Positions 47,128-54,956 of a stretch of DNA of 64,000 bases are shown here, one piece after another; the stretch's first letter is position 1; every line of letters begins with the position of its first letter. Where the stretch lies: positions 186,001-250,000 of the forward strand of contig NZ_CP055153.1 in the NCBI RefSeq assembly GCF_014075995.1, given 5' to 3'. Under the pieces are notes generated by a model that ran no database searches, was not told the DNA's origin, and saw nothing but the letters and a program-made list of their open reading frames with translations. The position numbers were made by a program, and so were the translations under genes. This DNA is from Adhaeribacter radiodurans. GTDB lineage: Bacteria > Bacteroidota > Bacteroidia > Cytophagales > Hymenobacteraceae.

Positions 47128-48459
47128 ATGCTGAATAAAAAGCGGCAATTTTTTAAAAAAATTACGAGTGCGGCGGCTATGGCCGGAGTACTCTGCTTGA
47201 TTGCCTGTTCCTCGGAAAAGAAAAATGAATCTGCTACGGAAAACAACAATACCGAAGAAGTAACAGCCACCAAAGCTAAAACCAAAGTCCCGGCAGCGCC
47301 CGCGGTTGGGCAGGTAAATGTTTTTATGGAGATTTCGGGGAGTATGAAAGGCTTTATGCCGGCCAGTAACGGCGGTCAGATTACCCAATTTCAGGAAACT
47401 CTGGATGCGTTACTGGCTACGGTGCAGCAAAATAACCAGTTAGGTAAGAAGCAATTCTACGAAGTTAGCGAGAAAATATCCCCAGCCGAGTACAGTCAGG
47501 TATCTAAACATTTGCGCTATGGGTTAGAGGCCACTGCCAGCAGTAGCACCATTCCAGCTATGTTAGATTCTATTATTTCGAATTACAGTCAGCCTAATGG
47601 TGTAAACGTGTTTATTTCGGACTTTATTTATGCGCCTGCTAATGGCCGGGCCGTAAATTTTGTGACCACTGATATTTACCAGGTAGTAGCGAAAGCCCAG
47701 CAACAAGGCCAGGCCGTTTCTATATTTGGGGTCACTTCTGACTTTAAAGGCACGTTTTACCCGGCCGTAAAAACTACTCGTAAAACCATACCCAATTGTT
47801 GCGACTCGGAGGTACCGTATTACTTATGGGTAATGGGTAAACCCGAGCAAGTGCAGCTCTTCAATCGCCAGATTATGGCGGGTAAATTTGTCGACGAGGT
47901 GCATATTGGTTTTGAATTTACAACGCCCGTCTATTCGGTGCTGGATAAATACCTACCGGTAGGTAATTGGTATTGCAACAGCAGCGATACGGGTTGCCGG
48001 GCAATTACCGTTAGTGATTTAAAAACTCCCTTAGAAATGGTAGTGGGGCTTAACTTAACATCATTACCGGCTTCTTACACCAACGAAGCTTATTTGAAGA
48101 AAAATTTAAAAATACAAGCCGAAAACTCCGACGCGCAAATTACCGGCATTTACACGGCGGCCCAATTCCGGACGCAGAAAGGCGTAGCGGGCGAGAATAC
48201 CAATCCTTTAAAACCGTATTCACATTTTGTAAAAGTTAAATTTTCGAAAATGGCCGCTCCCGAAATAGAACTGCAACTAAGCTTACAAAACCAGCGGCCC
48301 GCCTGGGTGCAAGCTCGTACCACTACCGACGATAGCCAAATAAACAACGCGGGAGGCAAAACTTTTCAACTGGCCGGTATGGTGGCGGGCGTAGAACGAG
48401 CTTACGGCGCCACCAACAATTCGGTGTTTACTGCTATCATTCAGGCGAAAAAAGAATAA
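47128..48459 (+). CDS. Lipoprotein with vWA-like metal-site motif (first gene of the putative machine)
   Basis: 443 residues. Lipobox LIACS (Cys27) predicts a lipid anchor. After a Lys/Glu/Asn-rich linker, NVFMEISGSMKGFMP (~66-80) corresponds to the first vWA strand and metal-site DxSxS with Glu in place of Asp, and GVNVFISDFIYAP (~165) looks like the third-strand acidic motif. The C-terminal half (~230-443) has strand-rich segments of unknown fold with several Cys (NCCDSE, YCNSSDTGCR). The function is unknown. vWA domains usually mediate protein contacts. It is the first of seven same-strand genes. Confidence 0.72.
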   Translation: MLNKKRQFFKKITSAAAMAGVLCLIACSSEKKNESATENNNTEEVTATKAKTKVPAAPAVGQVNVFMEISGSMKGFMPASNGGQITQFQETLDALLATVQQNNQLGKKQFYEVSEKISPAEYSQVSKHLRYGLEATASSSTIPAMLDSIISNYSQPNGVNVFISDFIYAPANGRAVNFVTTDIYQVVAKAQQQGQAVSIFGVTSDFKGTFYPAVKTTRKTIPNCCDSEVPYYLWVMGKPEQVQLFNRQIMAGKFVDEVHIGFEFTTPVYSVLDKYLPVGNWYCNSSDTGCRAITVSDLKTPLEMVVGLNLTSLPASYTNEAYLKKNLKIQAENSDAQITGIYTAAQFRTQKGVAGENTNPLKPYSHFVKVKFSKMAAPEIELQLSLQNQRPAWVQARTTTDDSQINNAGGKTFQLAGMVAGVERAYGATNNSVFTAIIQAKKE

Positions 48460-48528
48460 AATTTCATCGCGGAGCCAACTGGTAATACAACTGGTTTTTG
48501 CGCATCATCTACATTATAATAAGAAACT

Positions 48529-48930
48529 ATGCTACCCGGATTTTTTAAATTTATCTACCAATTATTCTTATCTGCCCCGCAACCGCCGCAAGCCCGGCCC
48601 ATTTACTGGAACGAAATTTTTCCGACGGTGGGCTTAGTCACCGTGCTATCGGCTTTGGCCATGATGGTTATTTTTTACTACGTCATTAATCATTGGCTAC
48701 CCATCGCGTTCTTCCGGAAAGCCTGGCACTGGGCTCTTTTTATGATTATCAGCGCCATTATTGGTTTTGCTTACGCGGTTAATTACGCGCACGGCAAAGA
48801 AGTGGAAGGCGACTACGTTTATAATTTTGCTACCGTAAATGCTTTGTACGGCGCCTTATTTTTTCTGATTTTTTCGTTCTTACTACGACGCTGGTCCCGG
48901 GGAGCCAGCACTACTCCGGTCAGGTTTTAG
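48529..48930 (+). CDS. Small three-helix membrane protein of the machine cluster
   Basis: 133 residues. Helices at about 28-50 (VGLVTVLSALAMMVIFYYVI), 62-82 (WHWALFMIISAIIGFAYAV) and 102-122 (NALYGALFFLIFSFLLRRW). No known family is recognised. It lies 69 bases after the lipoprotein gene, so it is probably in the same operon. By place it could be a membrane platform. Confidence 0.7.
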   Translation: MLPGFFKFIYQLFLSAPQPPQARPIYWNEIFPTVGLVTVLSALAMMVIFYYVINHWLPIAFFRKAWHWALFMIISAIIGFAYAVNYAHGKEVEGDYVYNFATVNALYGALFFLIFSFLLRRWSRGASTTPVRF

Positions 48931-48995
48931 TTTGGTTGCAGGTTGTAAAGTTGAAAGGTTAGTAAGTTGAAAATTTAAAAATTTTAAAAAATCTG
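48931..48995. repeat. Word repeat GTTGAAAGGTTAGTAAGTTG
   Basis: One copy of the AAGTTGAAAGG-type degenerate word at the 3' end of the small membrane protein gene. Confidence 0.55.
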
Positions 48996-49140
48996 CTGGC
49001 GCGAGCGTCTTCGCTGTGTCTACTATCTGGTAGGCCTCCGGCCGGGCGAACAGATAAACCTTTCCTAAAAGCAAATCGTCGGCAATTTCCTGCTGGCCAG
49101 AGGCCGGACGATAAGCATCACGAGCGAGGCCGCTCGCGAT
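48996..49140. repeat. GC-rich dispersed-type element
   Basis: About 145 bases clearly richer in GC than the flanks, with short inverted modules GCGAGCGAGGCCGCTCGC, GGCCTCCGGCCGGGCG and GGCCAGAGGCCGG. It lies between two cluster genes. No open frame of protein quality is present; a 92-codon frame on the other strand is a by-product. Confidence 0.65.
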
Positions 49141-49229
49141 ATAATTAGTTTGAATAAACAATATCTTTTTAGAAGACTGGTTTATTAAGAGGTATTTAGT
49201 TCTAAAAGAGATAGATTTTCAAATACAAT

Positions 49230-49295
49230 AATTTAAAAAATGATCTATGGATTGTGGTCTATCGACTATCGACCATGTACTATCAACTAACATAA
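49230..49295. repeat. Word repeat ahead of the tubulin-like gene
   Basis: GTGGTCTATCGACTATCGAC and related words end eight bases before the start codon. The same word family precedes galT and the actin-like gene. Confidence 0.55.
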
Positions 49296-50744
49296 ATGGC
49301 AAAACTATTCATATTTGGTATTGGCGGTACGGGTTCCAGGGTAATCCGGTCATTGACCATGTTGCTGGCGGCGGGTGCTGAAATTAAAAATTGCGAACGG
49401 GTAGTGCCCATCATCATCGACCCGGATGCGCAAAACGGCGACATGAACCGCACCGTAGAGCTACTGAAAACCTACAAACGCATTCAGAAACACTTGGGGC
49501 TGCGCGACAAAGGTTTTTTTAAAACCGATATCAGCACCTTATCCAACATTGCCAACGATACCGATGGCGTGGTGCAGGATACCTTCGTGTACGATTTTGG
49601 CGGCATTAACCAGCGTTTCCGCGATTACATTAACTATAATTCTCTCACGCCGGGTACCAAAAGCGTGGTAGATTTGCTATTTACCCAAGATAACCTGGAA
49701 AGCCCGCTGACCATTGGTTTCCGGGGTAGCCCAAATGTGGGCAGCGTGGTTCTGAATAAGATCGTGGACTCGCCCGAAATCCAGTATTTTGCTAAGAACT
49801 TTCAGAAAAGCGACCGCATCTTTTTCATCAGTTCTATTTTTGGTGGTACCGGGGCCGCAGGCTTCCCATTGCTGCTCAAAAATCTGAAAGATCAGCAAGC
49901 GCCTTTGGCTAACGCAGGTTACATTCAGGACGCGATTACCGGTGCGATTACCGTATTGCCGTATTTTGCCTTACAGGCCGAAGATGGCAGCGTGATTGAC
50001 TCGAATACCTTTATTACTAAAACCCGGGCGGCACTTTCTTACTACGAGCATCACCTGAAGGGTTTGGAGGCCTTGTATTACATTGCCGATACTCCCGATG
50101 CACCGTATCAAAACCAACCGGGTGGCAGTGGGCAGCAAAATAAAGCGCATTTAGTAGAGTTGCTTAGCGCCATGGCCGTGCTGGATTTTATGGATTACAA
50201 CGCCGGAGATTTTAGTGCGGGCACCCTATACCACGAGTACGGTTTTACCGAAGATACCCGCGAAGTACAGTTCGGGCATCTGGCGCCGGAATCCAAAGAA
50301 AAGATTGCCGAAAGCTTAAGCCGTTTCCTGTATTTCGCCAAGTATTTTAATGATCTGTTAAAAGACGATCGTGATTCGCCGTACTATAAAAACCTAGAGT
50401 TGCAAAATTTATTGGGCAAAGACAGCTTATTTAAAGACTTGGATAGAATTATTAATAACCCGGATTTCGGCTTCCTGAACTGGCTCCGCGAACTCAACAG
50501 TAACCAGCGTAGTTTTGCCCCTTTTAACCTGAGTACCGACGATTTTAACCAATTAATTAAAGGTAAAGAAATCATTACCAAGTCCTGGAATATTTTTGAT
50601 AAAGGCATCAGCCACGGCTTTTTTCGCAACGAACTCGACGCCGCCGAAAAGCAAATTCCCGAACACGACCGCTTCCGCAAATTCATTCAACTCTTCGACC
50701 GGGTTACCGAAAAAGCGTTTAACGAGAAGGTGAAAACGGTATAA
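49296..50744 (+). CDS. Tubulin/FtsZ-like GTPase family protein
   Basis: 482 residues. The first loop FGIGGTGSRVIRSL (~6-19) and the tubulin signature-like SSIFGGTGAAGFP (~178-190) mark a tubulin/FtsZ-type nucleotide fold (Tubulin_2-like). IIIDPDAQNGDMNR near 38 is a likely second nucleotide-contact loop. It is not cell-division FtsZ: the C-terminus lacks the FtsZ tail, and the C-terminal half (FLYFAKYFNDLLKDD, ADLDF-like helices) is its own. Non-division tubulin-like families are known in bacteria, some beside vWA genes as here. It may polymerise or act as a switch. Repeat DNA and the nuclease cassette separate it from the next cluster gene. Confidence 0.75.
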   Translation: MAKLFIFGIGGTGSRVIRSLTMLLAAGAEIKNCERVVPIIIDPDAQNGDMNRTVELLKTYKRIQKHLGLRDKGFFKTDISTLSNIANDTDGVVQDTFVYDFGGINQRFRDYINYNSLTPGTKSVVDLLFTQDNLESPLTIGFRGSPNVGSVVLNKIVDSPEIQYFAKNFQKSDRIFFISSIFGGTGAAGFPLLLKNLKDQQAPLANAGYIQDAITGAITVLPYFALQAEDGSVIDSNTFITKTRAALSYYEHHLKGLEALYYIADTPDAPYQNQPGGSGQQNKAHLVELLSAMAVLDFMDYNAGDFSAGTLYHEYGFTEDTREVQFGHLAPESKEKIAESLSRFLYFAKYFNDLLKDDRDSPYYKNLELQNLLGKDSLFKDLDRIINNPDFGFLNWLRELNSNQRSFAPFNLSTDDFNQLIKGKEIITKSWNIFDKGISHGFFRNELDAAEKQIPEHDRFRKFIQLFDRVTEKAFNEKVKTV

Positions 50745-50760
50745 AATATTGCTGATACAA

Positions 50761-50789
50761 GTCCCCCTTAGAAGGGGGTAGGGGGATGG
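50761..50789 (+). repeat. Left inverted repeat of the nuclease cassette
   Basis: A 29-base C/G-rich sequence beginning GTCCCCCTTAG and ending GGGGGATGG; it is a hairpin in itself. It is the reverse complement of 51189-51217 at 27 of 29 positions. Confidence 0.9.
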
Positions 50790-51187
50790 TAAACTTGGTA
50801 GATAAATTAGCGATTATGACAACAGCGCAACATCACTTTTATAATAAACAGCTTAAAGGATTAGCAAAAACTTTAAGAGAAGATTCTACCAAAGCCGAAG
50901 TAAGATTATGGTGCGAGTTGCTAAGTAAAGGTAAGTTGGGTTATTCTTTCCTGCGGCAAAGACCCATTGGTGACTTTATTGCCGATTTTATGTGTAAGGA
51001 GTTAAAATTAATTTTAGAGGTAGACGGTTATTCTCATTCTTTTAAAACTGAAGCAGACATAGAAAGGGATAAGCTATTAACTAACTTAGGGTTTACTGTT
51101 TTAAGATTTACTGATGAGGAAGTGATGAAAGACTTACCTAATGTACAGCGAACCCTTGAATATTGGATAACGGAAAGGCAGAGGTAA
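50786..51187 (+). CDS. DUF559 endonuclease-like protein
   Basis: 133 residues from the ATG at 50786, which lies inside the left repeat; the ATG at 50816 gives 123 residues and is equally possible. LAKTLREDSTKAEVRLWCEL, then LRQRPIGDFIADF and LILEVDGYSH fit the PD-(D/E)xK-type DUF559 family related to Vsr nucleases, with candidate catalytic Asp (IADF) and Glu/Asp (EVDG). NLGFTVLRFTDEEV is the usual fourth strand. Base use is more AT-rich than the cluster genes around it. It is likely a passenger and not part of the surrounding machine. Confidence 0.9.
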   Translation: MVNLVDKLAIMTTAQHHFYNKQLKGLAKTLREDSTKAEVRLWCELLSKGKLGYSFLRQRPIGDFIADFMCKELKLILEVDGYSHSFKTEADIERDKLLTNLGFTVLRFTDEEVMKDLPNVQRTLEYWITERQR

Positions 51188-51188
51188 A

Positions 51189-51217
51189 TCATCCCCCTAC
51201 CCCCTTCGAAGGGGGAC
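51189..51217 (-). repeat. Right inverted repeat of the nuclease cassette
   Basis: Starts TCATCCCCCTACC and ends CGAAGGGGGAC; the pairs CCCCCTTCGAAGGGGG form a perfect hairpin. Confidence 0.9.
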
Positions 51218-51225
51218 TTTTGCTC

Positions 51226-51331
51226 CTTATACATTTAACAAGTACCATTTACCAATTTAACCATTAAAATTTACATCTGTGGACCATCGATAAGGGACAA
51301 TGGACTAATAAAGACTTAAAAAATAAGACAT
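51226..51331. repeat. Word repeats ahead of the actin-like gene
   Basis: AAGTACCATTTACCAATTT, then GTGGACCATCGATAAGGG and GGACAATGGACTA. The same order, C-rich palindrome then TTTACCA words, appears before galT. Confidence 0.6.
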
Positions 51332-54300
51332 ATGCCGAAAGTACTGCGCTTGCACGATAAAGGAAAACAGCAAATAGAAGGCTGGCAGCAATCCTCGCCG
51401 ATCACGCATATTGAACTGAATGATATAACTGACCCCACCGGGGCCAAAGCCAGTAAAATTGTTACTTCCATCCCGACGCCATTTGCCCGGATGCACTTGT
51501 TCGAGACGGCCTTCGATTTTGTGAACTCCGATAAAAGTGGAAATCGTAACTCTATTTACCACGAGTTGGTATCGCATTACTGGGATTTGTTCGAGCTGAT
51601 TTTTAATTACCACCAATACGCCCAAGCCGGCAAAAAAATTACACTACGCCGCTGGAACATCGACAGCGAGTTGCAAGCCTTGCGGAATAATCCGGCTACT
51701 AAAATTTTGGGCGATACCCTGCGACTGTTCCTAAACGACGACCGCTTTACCGGTTTCTCGGATTTATACCTGGTTTACTACGAATACCATTTACCGAACG
51801 GCGAAGCGGCGGAACGCTTGATTGGCGGTACCTCGCCTTTTACCTTGTTCTTTACCGCGCCTACCGTGCAGCCCCTGGATATTGAGCGACCACAGGCCAA
51901 AGGACATTACTTTGATAAAAATACAGTATTGCTACACGAGCGGGACAAAGCTTTTCAGGATTTCGTGTACGGGTTATTTATGGTAAAACCAGAGCTGCGG
52001 AGCAAGTGCTTCTGCGGCAGTGTGTTTGCCAATTTACAAACGGAGCGTTTTAATGCCATGGAGTTGCGGGGCGAGGTATCGCCAGCAAGTTTTGATGCTC
52101 AGTACATTCCCTTAGCCGACGCGAACAGCAACCCGGTACTGGTTAAAAATGTAGCGCTGCCTACCCGTTCCAACCGCATCGAAATAAACAGCGATTTGTT
52201 CGTGCGCATTAGTCCGGGGGTGCCGCACCCGGGTACTTTGCCCATTGTACTCAAGCCAAATTTAAAAATTGAGGCCAATTACATTAACGGGCAGCGCTGG
52301 GATAACGCCACTACCGTACCTTGGGCTGACCCGCTACCGCTCGAAAGCCGGGTGCTGCCGGGTAAAAAATACAAATATCCATTCCTGACGATTAATGATT
52401 TTCTGGAAGAATACCTGGTAGAATTGCCTTACGAGGTAAACACCGAACGTTTCCAGGTAGGGCAGATTGCATATAGTTACGGCGCTGATACCCGCGTGAA
52501 GCACAAGTTTCCGTATTTACTGCCAATAAAACGTACTTTCTTCGATTATTTTGAAGTACGGGATTTATACGAATTCCTCACGTTTACCATCGACATCAAC
52601 CACGTTAAGGTAAGCTTGAAAATACCGGTGCAAAACGGGCAATTTGTAACGTACGAGCGTAGTTATTATCAGAATCCGCAGAACGTAAAAGACGAGTTTG
52701 GCCGCGAAATACCAGAAAAAGGGGCTACTATCCGGGCCAAAGTAGGATTGGGTATTTTCCCATTCTATAAGATGCGTAACCAGCCGCAGCATAATGATTT
52801 GTACAAAGTAATGCTCGTGGACGATGATACTGCTCCTTCGCTGGTGAACAAAAGCTACGACCTGAATTTTTACGTGGGTAACCACCGCATTGAAGGGCAG
52901 GGCGGTAGTCGCAGCGCTACCAAAACGCAACGCACTTCTAAAACCTCCGTGGGAGCAGGTTCTACGTATTACGAGGTGAAACATACCCACTTTGATTATG
53001 TCGAGTTGGTTTGTCCGCAAGGGCAGGAAGTGAAAGGTTTAATTGTCCCAAAATGGACCGAACTGGACCGCGGTACTCAAAATTTTACATTCTCTATTGA
53101 TTTTGGTACGACCAACACTTTTGTGTCTTATAATAATGCTCCAAATGCCCATCCAAAAACTTTTACCATAGGTGAAAACGATATGCAGGTGGTGCTGCTC
53201 AACAAACCTTCTAATGATTTAAACAAAACAATATACGAAAGATATAGAGCAGGATTTGGCGAGTTATTTCCTGTATTATTAATTCAGAACCGCGAGTTTG
53301 TGCCATCATTTATTGGTACAGAACAAGGTAGCGTATTTGAGTTCCCAATTCGGACTGCTACTTGCGAGACGCCAAACTTTCCTAACGAAACTATGAGCGT
53401 ACTAGGTAATATTAATATTGGTTTTGGTATTAACTCAGAAGTAGCTGTTGTACAACAGGCTCGTTATGTAACTAACCTGAAATGGTCTCTAGAACTAGAT
53501 ACCCAAGGTGAAGCCCGTGTTGAAGCATTTTTCCGAGAGTTACTTTATCTAATTAAACACAAAGTAGCGCTCAACAATGGTATCATCGAAAACACTCGCC
53601 TGATTTGGTTCCGACCACTAAGTTTTGATATGTTCTCACTGAACCAGTTTAAGCAAAAATGGGACGAAGCCTATCAAGACATTTTTAAAACTTCTGAGTT
53701 TACCGTATCACTCACTGAATCCGTAGCACCATATTATTATCTTACTGCTACTAATCAGGTTATACCTAATAGTAATGAGAATGTAGTAAATATCGATATT
53801 GGAGGTGGTACCACAGATTTATTATTTATAAAAGGTAAACAGCCCACATATAGTACTTCGTTTCGGTTTGCTGGAGACGACTTGTGGGGAGAAGGCTATA
53901 ATCGCCTACAGGGAAGTGGAAAACATAACGGCTTTTTACAGCTATATGATCAGGAGAGCCGTAATGTGCCAGTATCTGGTTCAATTCAACAAGCTCGGAC
54001 AGCATTTGAATTAGCTATGAGAAATGACCAATTTCGGTCGGAGGATGTTGTAAGTTTGTTATTTAATTATGATGATGAATTGAAATTTAGTCACCAGCTT
54101 ATGAAAGCTCGGCATTTGCGTATTATTTTTTACCTGCATTACACCAGTATTATCTACCACGTAGCGCAGTTAGTTAAGCACCTAGATATGGAAACCCCAA
54201 GATATGTATGTTTCAGTGGGGAAGGTAGTTTGTACATTAAATTGCTTAGTGGCGGCCCCAACATGCTGGTGGTGGAACGTTTAACTAAAACCATTCTGAA

Positions 54301-54805
54301 GAAAGTAACCAGTAAAGAACCCAAGCAGAATTTTAAAATTATTCTGGCCGATAACCCGAAAGAAGCCACGGCTAACGGCGGCGTATTGTTCCAAGGTTCA
54401 ACGCAGCAAACCGAGTACGGACATATTCAGGAAGTAAAATTGGTGGGAGGCCAGGAGTTGCAGGACATCCGAAGTAACTTTACCACCACTGAGCAAATTG
54501 ATTCAACGGTGCGACAATCGGTAGTGGAAAATGCGAAAGCGTATTTAAAGTTAGTGTTGCAAGATCCCGAAGTTACGTCGATGCTGCCGGATTTAGGCGT
54601 GCAAATTGATCCGAACTTTTTACTGCCGTATTTGCAAAATGAGGTAGAAGATAGCTTAAGCATTGGCTTAAATCAAACGCACCAAAATCTACGCGCCGAC
54701 GAAGTGCTGGCCGAAACGTTGTTCTTTTATCCGTTTAAGCAAACGCTGTATCAACTGTCCCGGGATTTGTACGAACGCCATTATGCCAGTAAAGCAACGG
54801 TGTAA
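51332..54805 (+). CDS. Large protein with actin/Hsp70-type ATPase core
   Basis: 1157 residues, no signal peptide. Residues ~1-585 are a large domain I do not recognise (beta-rich stretches such as SRVLPGKKYKYPFLTINDFL and VKLKIPVQ-like segments). The ATPase core at ~586-1000 has phosphate-1 FSIDFGTTNTFVSYN (~587), phosphate-2 VVNIDIGGGTTDLLF (~819) and adenosine motif VCFSGEGSLYIKLL (~957). The C-terminal ~150 residues are helical. The core segment (53.1-54.19 kb) is about 33 percent GC against about 48 percent on either side by hand count of sample lines. It probably couples ATP use to assembly or movement with the tubulin-like and membrane partners. Confidence 0.78.
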   Translation: MPKVLRLHDKGKQQIEGWQQSSPITHIELNDITDPTGAKASKIVTSIPTPFARMHLFETAFDFVNSDKSGNRNSIYHELVSHYWDLFELIFNYHQYAQAGKKITLRRWNIDSELQALRNNPATKILGDTLRLFLNDDRFTGFSDLYLVYYEYHLPNGEAAERLIGGTSPFTLFFTAPTVQPLDIERPQAKGHYFDKNTVLLHERDKAFQDFVYGLFMVKPELRSKCFCGSVFANLQTERFNAMELRGEVSPASFDAQYIPLADANSNPVLVKNVALPTRSNRIEINSDLFVRISPGVPHPGTLPIVLKPNLKIEANYINGQRWDNATTVPWADPLPLESRVLPGKKYKYPFLTINDFLEEYLVELPYEVNTERFQVGQIAYSYGADTRVKHKFPYLLPIKRTFFDYFEVRDLYEFLTFTIDINHVKVSLKIPVQNGQFVTYERSYYQNPQNVKDEFGREIPEKGATIRAKVGLGIFPFYKMRNQPQHNDLYKVMLVDDDTAPSLVNKSYDLNFYVGNHRIEGQGGSRSATKTQRTSKTSVGAGSTYYEVKHTHFDYVELVCPQGQEVKGLIVPKWTELDRGTQNFTFSIDFGTTNTFVSYNNAPNAHPKTFTIGENDMQVVLLNKPSNDLNKTIYERYRAGFGELFPVLLIQNREFVPSFIGTEQGSVFEFPIRTATCETPNFPNETMSVLGNINIGFGINSEVAVVQQARYVTNLKWSLELDTQGEARVEAFFRELLYLIKHKVALNNGIIENTRLIWFRPLSFDMFSLNQFKQKWDEAYQDIFKTSEFTVSLTESVAPYYYLTATNQVIPNSNENVVNIDIGGGTTDLLFIKGKQPTYSTSFRFAGDDLWGEGYNRLQGSGKHNGFLQLYDQESRNVPVSGSIQQARTAFELAMRNDQFRSEDVVSLLFNYDDELKFSHQLMKARHLRIIFYLHYTSIIYHVAQLVKHLDMETPRYVCFSGEGSLYIKLLSGGPNMLVVERLTKTILKKVTSKEPKQNFKIILADNPKEATANGGVLFQGSTQQTEYGHIQEVKLVGGQELQDIRSNFTTTEQIDSTVRQSVVENAKAYLKLVLQDPEVTSMLPDLGVQIDPNFLLPYLQNEVEDSLSIGLNQTHQNLRADEVLAETLFFYPFKQTLYQLSRDLYERHYASKATV

Positions 54806-54926
54806 GCACATTTCACAGAAGTTAAGTAGTAATTTTTTAAATTTTTAAAATTTGCCACTTACCAGCAGGGTGCCAAAGGGCGCAGTTCTTTTTAAGGATA
54901 ACCAGAATGCGAAAACCTTTATGCGC

Positions 54927-54934
54927 TATCTTTG
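54927..54934 (+). promoter_or_regulatory. Possible internal -7 element in the machine cluster
   Basis: TATCTTTG lies 23 bases before the ATG at 54957; no TTG is found at the ideal distance. If used, it would allow separate expression of the last three genes and supports the inner start of the next gene. Confidence 0.45.
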
Positions 54935-54956
54935 CAAAAGATTTATAGAGAGTACA

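Larger units (their letters stand above)
50761..51217 (+). mobile_element. DUF559 nuclease cassette bounded by inverted repeats
   Basis: 457 bases made of a 29-base repeat, one gene and the inverted repeat, with only one base between the stop codon and the right repeat. Related repeat copies without a gene occur at 12.6/12.9 and 25.7 kb. The compact form suggests a unit that moves or is moved, comparable in layout to nuclease genes that travel with palindromic repeats. Transposition was not demonstrated, and no target duplication could be assigned. Confidence 0.65.

Noticed and set aside
48883-49161. 92-codon minus-strand frame
   Set aside because: It is formed by the GC-rich repeat element and overlaps the end of a real gene.
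49296-50744. Calling the tubulin-like gene ftsZ
   Set aside because: No division-cluster neighbours, no FtsZ C-terminal tail and a divergent signature loop.
50786-51187. DUF559 nuclease as the effector of the surrounding machine
   Set aside because: Tight inverted repeats, different base use and gene-less repeat copies elsewhere point to a passenger cassette.
12507-51217. A CRISPR array in the repeat-rich gaps
   Set aside because: Repeats are degenerate, inverted and unevenly spaced; no regular repeat-spacer pattern and no cas genes.
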